Shown piece after piece: positions 1-12,964 of a DNA stretch of 64,000 nt. Made by a program: the position numbers and the translations under genes. Source of the DNA: Ehretia macrophylla (lineage: Eukaryota; Streptophyta; Magnoliopsida; Boraginales; Ehretiaceae); NCBI GenBank assembly GCA_037974665.1, contig CM075773.1, positions 52,862,917-52,926,916 of the forward strand. Reading direction: 5' to 3'. The notes under the pieces were generated by a model that was not told the DNA's origin, made no database searches, and saw nothing but the letters and a program-made list of their open reading frames with translations. The first letter of the stretch is position 1; each line of letters begins with the position of its first letter.

Positions 1-265
1 GTACTCTACTCTATTTTTTTAATTGTTTATAAGCATGACCACTCATATGTTGTAACGTATAAACATATGAATTCTTACAGCCTAATGGCGTTCTTCGACC
101 GTTCTTTGATGGACTAATGAGCTGCTATAACGTGTTAATTAGTATAACGTGTAGTATCAATCGTTGAGTTTCAATTGCCTTAATGAGATACAGTCTAAAA
201 TCAATCTAATGTCGGTTAACCAAAAAAATGACCTCTTTCTAGTCTGAAAAATCTGAAAAAATAGG
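1..265 (-). other. Intron remnant of receptor kinase copy 0, left part
   Basis: No coding frame is visible. Bases about 108-200 resemble 12640-12745 and 20630-20710, which lie inside intron 1 of receptor kinase copies A and B. The resemblance resumes at 8246-8303, so a fourth copy of this intron seems to have been split by the LINE and Copia sequences between them. The kinase exons of that copy would lie left of the window. The last 60 bases (about 205-265) match nothing else I recognise and may be LINE sequence. Confidence 0.4.
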
Positions 266-271
266 AACTCT

Positions 272-551
272 TAACGAAAGTTAGAGAGAGAAAGAACATG
301 AAGAAGAAAGCTAAACTATATTTGAGAAAATGATCTTAGTTACATATGAGATTACATCATCACCCTTTTATACTCGAGTTATCATACACATCTCTCAGCT
401 GAGATAATTTTCTGCTTGTAACTATTCTTTTGACTAACCATACAGTTAGATACAGCTAATCCCTAACTAATCTGCTGAGCTGGCTTTCTCTTGTAGCTAT
501 GCTACTATGCGTTCATTTGTATTTTGAGGTGGTGTGAGTGTCTCCTTGTCA
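272..551 (-). repeat. Copia-1 3' LTR
   Basis: This 280-base repeat matches 7566-7814 closely. The main difference is an extra stretch of about 31 bases near 332-362 that the other LTR lacks. Read on the minus strand it starts TGACAAGG and ends CGTTA, i.e. TG...TA rather than TG...CA. The polypurine tract (GGGGGGC on the minus strand, within 552-564) lies directly upstream. Confidence 0.92.
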
Positions 552-561
552 GCCCCCCTCA

Positions 562-1731
562 AACTGACCATGTAGGGAAATATGGGAAGTCTGCTGCATA
601 ATAGTCGAAACTGAGCCAACTGATCTTTAGAGGCCACATGTTGAATGCAAAGTTGCTTAGGCTCCGTTTGTTTGCCATAAAATAATTTATTTGTATAAAA
701 TGTTTTTCGTAAAAAATATTTTTCTGAAAAATAAAAGATTTTACAGGACTCCGTTTGTTTGCCGTAAAATAACTTGTTGGGGAAAAATATTTTTTTAGAA
801 AATGGATTACTGAAAAATATTTTCTGGTGTTTGGATGTATCGTGAATTCCGTAAAATATTTTTTTCTCCCAAAGTTCCGTAAAACATTTTACAAAATTTT
901 GTACTAGCCGCAATTGTTGACCGAAAAATATTTTACGGTTGACTAATTTTACGGTGTTACCAAATACCGTAAAATTAAGAAAAATATTTTACGGTTGACC
1001 AATTTTTCAGTGTTACTAAACACCGTAAAATCCGATACAAAATTTTGTAAAATGTTTTACGAGCCTTTAGGAGAAGAAAACATTTTACGAAATTCACGAT
1101 ACATCCAAACACCAAAAAATATTTTCCAGTAATCTATTTTCTAGAAAAATATTTTTCCCCAACAAGTTATTTTACGGCAAACAAGCGGAGCGCTGTAAAA
1201 TATTTTATTTTTCAAGAAAATATTTTCTACGAAAAATATTTTACACAAACAAATTATTTTACGGCAAACAAACGGAGCCTTAGAAACAACAAGTTCTCGC
1301 ACATAATGATAATCCAATTTGATGTGCTTTGTTCGAGCATGGAACATAGGATTAGAAACAAGAGCAAGTGCAGAAAGATTGTCACATCTGAGTATAGGTA
1401 TGGGTAGAGAAATGTGCAAATATTGCAGAATATAGGTGAACTATTTGACTTCAGCTGCGGTTGAGGCCATGGCTCGATATTTAGCCTTAGTGGAGGACCG
1501 AGCCATAGTAGGTTGTCGTTCTGAGCACCAAGATATGAGGTTTGCACCTAAGAATACACAAAACCCTGTGGTGGACCTCCTATCTTGAGGATTAGAGGCC
1601 CAATCAGAGTCTGAATAAGCTATAAGCTGCAATGGACTAGCTTTAAAAACCAAACCTTGGGAAGATGTGCCTTTAATGTATCTGAGCAACCTTTTTAATG
1701 CAGAAAAATCTACCAGAGTAGGACTATGCAT
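562..1731 (-). pseudogene. Copia-1 RNase H, split by a MITE
   Basis: RNase H reads from 1731 (LLRYIKGTSSQGLV, YSDSDWASNPQDRRST) with the catalytic-type Asp pair. It continues near 1380-1284 with [15 protein letters not shown]. The MITE at 660-1279 then interrupts it. The C-terminal tail (KQLCIQHVASKDQLA) resumes at 656 and runs to the polypurine tract. Removing the MITE and one TTA rejoins the codons without a shift, so the insertion came after the domain formed. Confidence 0.88.
660..1279. mobile_element. MITE-1a, Tourist/PIF-Harbinger-like
   Basis: This 620-base element has terminal inverted repeats starting GGCTCCGTTTGTTTG and ending with the complement. It is flanked by TTA (657-659 and 1280-1282), the TWA target preference of PIF/Harbinger elements. 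The ends are layered: a second copy of the terminal motif lies about 85 bases inside each end (about 751-780 and 1160-1195). It could fold almost end to end. No coding capacity. A relative is at 23745-24428. Confidence 0.88.
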
Positions 1732-2763
1732 TTTTTGGCATAGAGAATTGATAGCATATTGGATGTTGGGGCCTTGTGACTGTTAAATATTGTAGTGCCC
1801 CTAATAGACTACAGAAGTGAGTGGCATTAGAATATGGTTGTTGACTTGTAGGTGTTGAATGAGAAGAGATAAAAGTTGGAGTTGGGCTAGGTTTGCAGTC
1901 AGACATACCAGCCCTATGCAAGAGATCCATAGCATATTTAGACTGAGATATTTTGAGGGTATGAGTGTCTTGTTGAACTTCAATGCCTAAAAAATATGAA
2001 AGCGTTCCTAGATCTTTCATGGCAAACTTAGTGTTCATGGCAGTGACAAGAGATTGTATAGCAGTTGCACTACTGCCAGTAATGACGAGATCATCTACAA
2101 AGATGATAACAAGTAAGACATGTTTTGGAGAATGTAATATGAACAAGGAGTTGTCTGCTTGACTGCAATGAAAATTTTGACTGTAGAAGAATGTGGACAA
2201 CATCTGGTACCAAGCCCTAGGTTCCTGTTTAAGGCCATAGAGTGATTTTGCAGTTTGCAAACAAAGTCTGGGTGATTAGGATCTTCAAAACCCTAAGGTT
2301 GCACCATATACACTTCCTCAGTTAATGTACCATGTAAGAAAGCATTGGAGACATCCAATTGCTTGATTGACCAATTGTAGTAGAGAGTTAAGGATAAGAC
2401 TATTCTTATGGTTTGAGATTTCACCACTTGACTAAAAGTATCATTGTAATCAAGACCATACTCTTGATGGTAGCCCTTTGCCACAAGCCTAGCCTTGTAC
2501 CTAGCAACGGTGCCATCGGCATTTTGCTTGATTTTATACACCCATCGGCAGCCTATAAGAGACCTAGAGGATGGTAGGGGTACTAAGGACCAGGTTTTCT
2601 GCTTAATAAGAGCTTCATATTCTTCTACCATAGCTTTTTGCCAGCAAGCATACTTAGCTGCTTCCTTATAGGTCACAGGCTCAGTAGTTGAAGGTGTTTG
2701 TATGAGTGTATAAGTTGAATGTTGTTTGGGCTTTAGAGAACCTGTTTTGGACCGAGTAACCAT
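1724..2763 (-). pseudogene. Copia-1 reverse transcriptase
   Basis: The start of the RT domain is at 2763-2293 ([20 protein letters not shown], then [10 protein letters not shown]). The remainder is at 2260-1724, with LYGLKQEPRAWY and the catalytic FVDDLVITG. Normal copia RT is one continuous domain; here a frame break falls at 2260-2293. The usual P in LKQAPRAW-type motifs is preceded by E. Clearly Ty1/copia RVT_2, inactive as it stands. Confidence 0.92.
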
Positions 2764-2844
2764 AGGATGACCATGTGTAATAGGTGGAGGAATAGGTTCA
2801 GTAAAGTTAGAGTTAGGAAAAGTAGCAGAGGAATGTGATGTAGG

Positions 2845-4070
2845 TTATGTGTTTGTAGATGTTTGAGTTAAGTGAGGAGAAGAGTTGGAAGTATCAGATG
2901 AAGTAAAAAATGGAGACATGTGAGTAAGAAGATCATTGGGCACATGAAAGGATTCTTGAACAACAGGAGAAGGTAAATTATTATCAGCAGGATTAGACTG
3001 AGGAACAGGGAAGATAGGAAGTAGAGAATTTAGAGATAGAGACAATGAAGATTCGGGAGTTGAAGTATGGACAAAAGAAGGATAATTAGTCGAAAAGGGA
3101 AAGATAGACTCTATAAACTGAACATGCCTAGAGGTGTATACTCTATGAGTTTTAAGATCCAAACATCTATAACCTTTGGACTGAGTGGAATATCCTAGGA
3201 AGAGGCAAGGAGTGGACCGATACTGCAGCTTGTGTTTGACGTTGGGTCGAAGCCAAGGGAAACACAAACAACCAAACACTTTTAGATTAGAGTAGTCTGG
3301 TTTAATGGAATATAAGCACTCAAAAGGTGATTTATGTTCAAGAATTGGCTTAGGCAATCGATTGTGAAGGTAATTAGCAGTAGACAAGGACTCTAACCAG
3401 TACTTAGAGGGAAGATTGGCATGATGCAGAAGTGCTAAGACGGTTTCTATCAAATGCATATGCCTCCTTTCAGCCTTGTCATTCTGCTCAGGTGTGTGTG
3501 GACAAGAGTTGTGATGAAGAATACCTAATGTTTGAAGATAGTTGGCAAAATGATGATTCAAGTATTCAGTGCCATTATCGGTCCTGAATATTTGAATTTT
3601 AGTTTAGAATTGAGTGAACACCATAGTGCTGAAATTAACAAAAGCATTAAACGCATTTGACTTAGCTTTAAGAAGATAAATCCATGTAAACCTAATACAA
3701 TCATCCACAAAAATAATGTAGTACTTGAATTTCATACAAAATGGTACAGGGAAAGGCCCCCAAACATCAGAGTGCACTAGTTGAAATGGTTTTAGAGAAA
3801 TAGAAGTGGAATTAGGGAAGGGGAGTTTATGTGCTTTAGCAGTCAAACAAGATTCACATACTACATTCTTTCAGTCGATTTAACATTCAGTAAAGTAGAA
3901 AGAGGTTGAATTGACTGCTTTGCTGGATGACCTAGTCGACAATGCCAGAGGACATCATTATTCATAGTGGACGAGGGAGTGAAGCAAGAGTAGGCAGCAG
4001 GAGATGGTGATTGAAGTAGCTTGGTTGGGAGAGAATATAGACCATTCTTACAAGGGGCCTGGGACTTGAC
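2845..4070 (-). pseudogene. Copia-1 GAG-pre-integrase and integrase
   Basis: From high to low coordinate: a GAG-pre-integrase trace (WHCRLGHPAKQS) near 3960-3900, the integrase core with the first catalytic Asp in HSDVWGPFP (3780-3750), the second in TDNGTEYL (about 3580-3555), and the third acidic position in NDKAERRH (about 3470). The usual NG before that Glu has become ND. A stop at 3604-3606 interrupts the core. After it come the conserved SKYWLESLSTANYLHNR region and the GYS-containing C-terminal module (LFLGYSTQSKGYRC). DNA integration was the original role. Confidence 0.87.
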
Positions 4071-4983
4071 CTACTTGGTATTGTTGTCAAGTATAACCAC
4101 CTTATGAGAATCAAACAAGAGTGTGACATCATTGTCTTTAGCAAGATGAAAAACTGAAAATAAATTAGATGAAATTCTAGGTACATACAAGAGGGTAGAG
4201 AGTTTAAAGGAAGTAGAGGGAATATGGATCATACCAAGCCCGGTGTGAGCAATAGAGAGATGATTGCCATTACCTACAGAAACAGAGTCATAACCAGTGT
4301 ATGGTTGAGGATGGGTGAGATTACTGAGATCATTGGTGATGTGAGTGTTGGCTCCAGAGTCTAAAAGCCAAGCCTGTTCAGCTGATAAGGAGGTGGATGG
4401 ACCAAACTGAGCATTCATGGCCTGCTTATTTGAGCTCTTAGCACTAGCATAGTTAACTCCATCACAGCGATACCAGCAGTCAATAGCATAGTGATTAAGT
4501 TTTCCACAAATTTGACACTGCACAACACCTTCAGATGAATTAGCAGGTTTGGATGAGACATTCTGCTAAGGGTTAGCACTACCTTTAGGAGAGTAGCCTC
4601 CCCTGAAGCCACCTCGTTGGTTTCTACCACCTCTATTGTTGTAGGATCTACCTCTGCCTCTTGCACTATTGGTTTGAGTATTGAGAGCTATAGGTAGGTA
4701 GGTGTTAGTAGAGTCAGACACAGTCAACTTGGATGCCATTTGCAAATGAAGTTCCTCAGAAAGCAACAAACTTGAGAGCTCAGTGATGCTCATAGGTCCA
4801 GTACGCACACGTATGGAAGATTTGAAAGAATCAAATTCAGCAGGTAAGCCCTTAAGAATGTACATGATCAAGTCTTCATTAGGAAAGACTTCATTGATGG
4901 AAGCAAGACTGTCAGCAATTGCTTTGATTTCATCAAGATATGCCTGAATAGACTGATTTGTTTTGGTAATTGTGCAGAGTTTC
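4071..4983 (-). pseudogene. Copia-1 gag C-terminal part, zinc knuckle and protease
   Basis: The frame resumes after the solo LTR with the UBN2/gag region (NQSIQAYLDEIKAIADSL), then a Gly/Arg-rich stretch (SARGRGRSYNNRGG). A CCHC knuckle (CQICGKLNHYAIDC) follows, then the aspartic protease motif LLDSGANTH near 4370-4345. A stop at about 4565 and a shift separate the two longest open pieces (4566-4871 and 4071-4523). The protease would cut the polyprotein. Order and motifs are those of Ty1/copia. Confidence 0.88.
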
Positions 4984-7088
4984 TGTTACGCCCCCAAATT
5001 TAAAAGAGAATATTCAGGGATGAGACTACCGCGAACCCAATAAGATAAATCTTTCTAAGTCCGCAAGGCTCCAATCTCAATAAAAACTGACTATCAGACT
5101 AAGATCATAAGTCGGACAATAACCTGCAGAGCATCTAAACCAATATAATACCTATATAATATGTACGAATCTCCAACATAAAACTTTGAACAAACTCCCA
5201 AATTATAATGAGATCATAAAGAAGACTATAGTAATGGCAATACAAAAACATCTAAACACAAGAAAATATCCTAATACTCTTGCTAAAAAAAATATCCAAC
5301 CACAAAGAAATATCCAAGAGGCAAACAACCCTCTTTATTAACCAATAATCTAAGAACTTGAAATGAAAATCACTATCCCACGTCAAGATAGTCTCTTACT
5401 CATAACCTTGCAAAAAGACCTATTATTCACTTGTTCAAAATAAGGTTTAGCAAAAGAATGAGATAATAATCTCACTAAGTATGAAGAACTCCCAAAAATA
5501 ACATGGGACCTTTACGATAGTATATATATATGGATAATAATATAGTAATATAATGAGACGAAAACAAATCCAATAATCATGCAATATAACTAAAACTGAA
5601 CTAACAAAATGTACAGTCATGCCAAAAATCTAGAATTCAATTTTTGTCGTAGTACAAAGATGTTGTGCTAAAATCCAGAACTCGAAAACTCATCAAACCA
5701 CTATACCAAAACTCAAATACGGTTGTGACTACAACTGGTAGCACAGTCTAAAGATGGTTAGATGCGCTCAACCATCACAAGCGAAAAGGGATCTCAACGA
5801 AAAGATTGTGCACAATCCCAAAACTCAGTGTATGTCAAGCCCTACTGAGAGAGGATTCAAATCTCGCTATATCTACCAGGTAGGTCACAACCCCAAAATA
5901 TGGCACAGATGGTTCAAAGTAGTTCTTATCCAGTCTCAATAAAAAAATGCTGAAACCTTCATAAATGTACATACAAATATACATTAATTGGTCCCAAGTT
6001 TTCTTTTCTTTCGTTTTAAAAGCAGAATAACACTTTAGTTTTGAAAGAAAAATTTTTTTATTTGAAAATAAATAGTTTGTCAAGCTTTGAAGAAAGTAGA
6101 ATAATTTTTTTTTTTTTTTAACGTTGAACAATGTATCCAACAGGTCACTAATCAGTGACCTGCTTAGCCTATTCGTGACCTACTGGTCACTAGAATGGAT
6201 TTCTAGTGACCTGTTGGTCACCAAAAGGTGAATAGTGACCTAGTCACTATTCACGTAAATAGTGACTAGGTCTAGTCATTATTTATGTGAATAGTATAGG
6301 TACTATTCATTGCAGAATTTTTTTTTTATAATCTGTTTTAAGAATCATATTATGCAGACAGATGGTATAAATAAAATATTTTAATGAAATATAACCAGAA
6401 TAATACTGTAAATAAAAGGGACATAACTCTCATGCATTCAATCTAAACTTCTCAAAAACCATAACAAATTACTGTTAACCAAAAATTCGATATATTAAGA
6501 AAACAATAATTTAGTAACTTCATAATCAAGATTATTTCCAACTCACAAATCATAACTCTAAAAATTAAAGGGAATTGTGTAATGAAAAAGAGGTCTTCCT
6601 ACTTACCTCTTGTCCAGTAGTTAAAACTAACAAATCCTAACTTTGAAGAACCCGACCTTTCACAAGATTCCTCACCTTCAAAAACACATGAACATATTCT
6701 ATTATAATCCTTCATCAACATAGGTCACTCACTCTAATGCATATTTTATCGTGAAAAACCCACAACAAACTATTAACAAATATGTGACTTAGGTTCTTAT
6801 CAACTAAACCTCAGGGTTTCTCTTGAAGTTGTTCATCTGTATAGTATTCTGAACCCAAGTTTTCTTCTTTTTAAGCGTCTGATATGAGGTTTAGAGATAG
6901 AGTGTTAGGATTCTGCTAATACGTTAAACGTATATTTTTTTTTCAAAGTATGTCTTATTTTGTAACTGATAACCCCCACTAACGGGATAAGCCCACTATT
7001 TTAGTCTGAGTGGGAAACATATCCCACCAAAATAGTACTGAACCAACTTATTTTAGTTATTTATATATTTTTTTTTCTGGTCGTTATA
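4984..7088 (-). mobile_element. Solo LTR, Gypsy (Tekay/Del-like), in Copia-1 gag
   Basis: This 2105-base insert is flanked by GTTTC at 4979-4983 and 7089-7093. On the minus strand it starts TATAACGACC (the usual TGTAACGACC with one change) and ends GGGGGCGTAACA, the style of Tekay/Del chromovirus LTRs. There is no primer site or coding sequence inside, so only one LTR remains, presumably after recombination between two. The gag codons rejoin exactly across it. Open frames in it (for example 5754-5942 and 5835-6140) have no recognisable product. Confidence 0.82.
6141..6300. repeat. Cluster of short inverted GGTCAC/GTGACC repeats
   Basis: Within the solo LTR, the words GTGACC and GGTCAC, and TAGTGA with TCACTA, recur many times in both directions over about 160 bases. 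The stretch could form several small hairpins. It may be regulatory sequence of the former LTR or a replication-slippage product; nothing decides between them. Confidence 0.6.
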
Positions 7089-7474
7089 GTTTCATCTTCA
7101 GCTGATGAATGTAAGATCGCGATAGAGAAGTGTATCGCGACTCTTGAGTAGACCAGATCTCCAGTAGCTGTCGGTAGATGAAGCATCTATGGAAGAACAT
7201 GAGGAGTTATGGCAGCAAAAAGACAGGTCTTAAGTTGTTCATGGACTATTGTCCATTGCAGAAACTTAGGGTTTGGTGAAGTTGTGCCATCAGATTCAGT
7301 GTCGTAGCGGCTGGACATGGAGTTTCACCAGTGATGTGCGACAGAAGCTTGTTGGCCTTAAGAACAGTCGTGAGCTGAGCCTTCCATATGATATAATTCG
7401 AATTGTCCAATTTGATTTGAAGTAATGAGGAGTTTGAGTCCAGGAGGTAGCTCGAGCTGTTGATCGGCCTCCAT
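7089..7474 (-). pseudogene. Copia-1 gag, N-terminal part
   Basis: An ATG at 7474 (minus strand) opens a frame that loses phase within about 35 codons. The copia gag signature (LDNSNYIIWKAQL, then TVLKANKLLSHITG) reads in the neighbouring frame. Further stops follow. The coding sequence reaches a lysine-rich stretch (HQLKMKL) at 7090 and is then cut by the solo LTR at 4984-7088. The same codons continue at 4983 and below when that insert is skipped. The product would be the capsid-like structural protein. Confidence 0.8.
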
Positions 7475-7552
7475 TATTGAAGAGAATTGCAAAAAAAAGA
7501 AAGAACTAATTTGAGCTGATTTGGATCGCGGCAGCCATTAATGGCTTCTCAA

Positions 7553-7565
7553 GCTCTTGATACCA
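7553..7565 (-). other. Copia-1 primer binding site
   Basis: The minus strand reads TGGTATCAAGAGC directly after the 5' LTR. It complements the 3' end of plant initiator-Met tRNA, with one inserted A compared with the usual TGGTATCAGAGC. This fixes the LTR boundary and the element's orientation. Confidence 0.88.
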
Positions 7566-7814
7566 TAACGAAAGTAAGAGAGAGAGAGAACATAAAGAAG
7601 AAAGCTAAACTAGATTACATCATCACCCTTTTATACTCAAGCTATCATACACATCTCTCAGTTGAGATAATTTTCACCTTGTAACTATTCTTTTGACTAA
7701 CCATACAGTTGGATACAGCTAATCCCTAACTAATCTGCTGAGCTGGCTTTCTCTTGTAGTTGTGCTACTATGCGTTCATTTGTATTTTGAGCTAGTGTGA
7801 GTGTCTCCTTGTCA
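7566..7814 (-). repeat. Copia-1 5' LTR
   Basis: This 249-base LTR pairs with 272-551. On the minus strand it begins TGACAAGG at 7814 and ends CGTTA at 7566, next to the primer site. Bases 7815-7820 (AACTCT) are the target duplication. Confidence 0.92.
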
Positions 7815-7820
7815 AACTCT

Positions 7821-8240
7821 TTTGTCTTTGACAGGGTCAGACCTTGCCCATTCAGAACCTCAACAATGCAATTAAACTTGCAATTTCATATGGTTTTCAG
7901 AATACCATCATCGAAACCAACTGTGAAGAAGTTTACAAAGCAATTCATCCTTCAAATCCCACTCCCTCATGGAGAATAGAGTCTATTGTCTCAGTCATCA
8001 AACTTGAGCTGAATTCAAGCAATAGCGTAATTGTCAAACTCATTAGGAGAACAACAAATTCCGCTTCTGATTGAATTGCTAACTAGACTCGATCACTTTC
8101 CTTTCTTGTAGACTGGTTATCAAATGTTCTCCCAACCTTTCTCAGTTTTTGTTGGTTGACTTGCCAATTAATGGCAATGATTGATGTAATCGTTTAAGCT
8201 TGAATGAATTTTCCTTTGACGAAAAAAAATAAAATAAAAA
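7821..8240 (+). mobile_element. 3' end of an L1-type LINE with RNase H-like domain
   Basis: The frame at 7844-8074 contains an RVT_3-type RNase H segment: LNNAIKLAISYGFQNTIIET, then CEEVYKAI, and after about 25 residues IRRTTNSASD followed by stops. It looks like the C-terminal domain of plant L1 LINEs ('putative ribonuclease H protein'). The N-terminal half of that domain is absent. About 150 bases of 3' sequence follow and end in an A-rich tail (8222-8240), as in LINEs. The sequence after the tail matches RLK intron 1, so the LINE went into that intron. Copia-1 later landed in or beside its 5' side. Confidence 0.68.
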
Positions 8241-8245
8241 TTGTC

Positions 8246-8303
8246 TCTGTCACATTGTTGACATCCAGTATCTAATTTAGTACTCAACTAAGCTTATGTA
8301 ATC
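8246..8303 (-). other. Intron remnant of receptor kinase copy 0, right part
   Basis: This stretch (TTGACATCCAGTATCTAATT and after) matches 12762-12805 and 20741-20785 in intron 1 of copies A and B. It stops matching near 8303. No lectin exon follows, so the 5' part of copy 0 is missing or rearranged. Confidence 0.5.
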
Positions 8304-9019
8304 CTTGTTAGCTGTAAAACTCATTTGGTCAACAATAGACAACAAAAGAATGGAAAAGAGAAGGAAAATGATGGTGATATTGATGGGTGGCAGGGAAAGT
8401 CACCAAGCAAATCTCTGCAAATGAAAAATTGTCAAAGAATGATGCAGACATTTGAAGAAATAAAATGAAGGCACACGGTGCGAAAAAGAAAAATGAATGC
8501 TGCGCATGGAAAATTGACGATCCAGCCTTGCACCATTAAATGCATTGTCTCCCAATTCCTACAATAAAAGGAGGAGCTCATATGAAGAAAATGCATCAGC
8601 AAGCATCCAGAAAAAATCAGAGAGAAAATATAAAGTCTAACATCAAAACTAATATTGCAAAAAATCATTTCTTCCGTCAATGCTTCGTTAGTGAGTGTGT
8701 CCTGCAAATAATGAAATATTGATGCAAGTAAGTGTGTATCCTATGCATTAGTACTCTATGTACTGTACATTTATATGTGTGCATGCTAAGCATGTCTTTA
8801 TAGTAATAAAATCCTCACTTTAGTTGGGTGATGCAAACTTTTGACATGTGAATGCTTGCATTATAAAGTATGTTATAAATGCATAATGAGTCCATTGATA
8901 TTATTGAATTGTTATATGTTTTACGAAGTTGTGGTTAAGAAACTCTTAAGTAAACCCTAGTTAAATTGTGTTTAAGTAATGTTAATATAAGTAATGGAAT
9001 ATTCCCTATTAGTAAATTA
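8304..9019. other. Non-coding stretch
   Basis: No homology I recognise. A weak TATA-like AATAAAAGG near 8560 precedes a purine-rich 5'UTR-like segment (8590-8690) on the plus strand. The small frames here (8540-8722 plus, 8432-8707 minus) show no domain. It could be the relic of a promoter, but this is speculative. Confidence 0.3.
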
Positions 9020-9195
9020 CCTGCAATGCTTAAATGATTGAGCTGAGATAATTGACAAATGAGGATGGAAAGCCACCAGTGAACCAATTTGAATCTAGTC
9101 GAAGAACTTTCAATTTCTTGAGGTTGGAAAAAGAGTTAAGAATTTGGCCTTTAAACTTATTTATCTGATAAATCAAAATCAAGTTGCTAGAGATT
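9020..9195 (-). pseudogene. Leucine-rich-repeat gene fragment
   Basis: The minus strand gives about 50 residues with plant LRR spacing (LxxLxLxxNxFxGxIPxx): NKFKGQILNSFSNLKK, then LKVLRLDSNWFTGGFP, ending at a stop near 9030. After a shift the next repeat (LSQLNHLSIAGN-like) can be seen. No kinase or further repeats adjoin it. It is probably a scrap of an LRR receptor protein or kinase. Confidence 0.6.
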
Positions 9196-9801
9196 CGAGA
9201 AAATTCACGATTAAACCTGATCTTTACTTAAACTGTTAGATGAAAGATCGAGTGATACCACTTTTGACAGGTTTGAAATTTATTTGGTTTGTGAAGAACC
9301 TTACGGATTTAAAAGGATCAAATCTTTTTAAGCGAGTGCAGATTAAGGTTTCGGAATCACCCCAAACAGATTTGTAAGCGTGTCAACACATTCTATACCT
9401 TTTCTTTGTCGTGGTCATTCTTCAAATTGGAATATGGTTTCTTTTCTCCTACATTTTTTTTCTGTTTCCTTCATTCTTTTACAATTCTATTAGGTGTTCT
9501 TGCACGAAAGATTATAAGAAACTGTAATTTAATTATGAGATATAATATGCTTCAAACTGAATGAAGCAATCAACCTCCAATTTCCTAGATAATTTCAAAG
9601 TGTTTAAAACCATTATATAAGTGTGACATATTCTTAAATTCATCAAAGTACTCATGACACGTCTTCTTCATTGCATGAAAACTGAAAGATGTATTCTAGT
9701 TTCATGTTGTTCTTTAACGCTGCCAACATGAAAACTTTTGTTGATACAACTTTCTTACACTTGTTAGCATATCATTATGCAGCCAAAAACTAATTCCTAT
9801 T
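9196..9801. other. Non-coding stretch downstream of copy A
   Basis: AT-rich sequence with no supported gene. From about 9720 the plus strand carries words also found at the lectin signal-peptide region (AACATGAAAACTTTTGTTG and CATCATTATGCAGCCAAAAAC). So a short piece of a lectin exon start, in minus orientation like the genes, appears to adjoin the copy A stop. Confidence 0.4.
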
Positions 9802-12308
<2,507 letters not shown>

Positions 12309-12964
12309 CTGCAATATTGTAATGGAAGAAAGAGTTAAAAACGTTGCAGATGCATCTTCAAAACGTATTTAGTCTGCAGAACTAGTATACTAGATACTCT
12401 CTACGAAAATGGTGCAGATTGACTATTCACTAAATCATTAGTAACTCGTAGCTCAGTATCTTCCATCATGAAAAATATACTACTTCATGTTGCTAAATTA
12501 TGTATATACGTTGTCAATTGGACTTAAAAGTTACTAGAAATGGGATTATAAGATTGACAGACATAGTAGTTTTCCAGAAGCCACATCTTTTGCATAATTC
12601 CTAGGTTCTACTATCATATCTCTACCCTTTTTTTAATGGCCTAATGAGCTGCCATGTTGTCAAACAACGTCTTAAGTAGTATAATGCAATGCAGTATAAG
12701 TTTATCGCTTTTCTACAGCTGTAATGAGGTAAAGTCTAAAAGTTACTAGAATCTGGCATATTGCTGACATCCAGTATCTGATTTAGCACTTAACTAATCT
12801 TCTTTAATACTAGTCTTGATCGTCCTATCCGCGAAATCCGGGAAGGTTTGGGTTTTATGCTGTCATTTTTACAAGATTCTGTTTTCACGATAAGTAAAAA
12901 TGCAAAGTAATATTGCGTAGGATAATCCCAAAGCTTGAAAAAGCAATCACACACATAAACTCAC

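Larger units (their letters stand above)
272..7814 (-). mobile_element. Copia-1, LTR retrotransposon (Ty1/copia), degenerate, with two nested inserts
   Basis: LTRs lie at 272-551 (3') and 7566-7814 (5'). The six-base sequence AACTCT flanks the element exactly at 266-271 and 7815-7820, so both ends are original. On the minus strand the 5' LTR is followed at once by TGGTATCAAGAGC (7553-7565), a primer site for initiator-Met tRNA. A polypurine tract abuts the 3' LTR (552-564). The order gag, protease, integrase, reverse transcriptase, RNase H is that of Ty1/copia. A MITE (660-1279) and a solo LTR (4984-7088) sit inside; without them the element is about 4.8 kb. All frames carry stops or shifts, so it is not autonomous. 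Confidence 0.93.
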
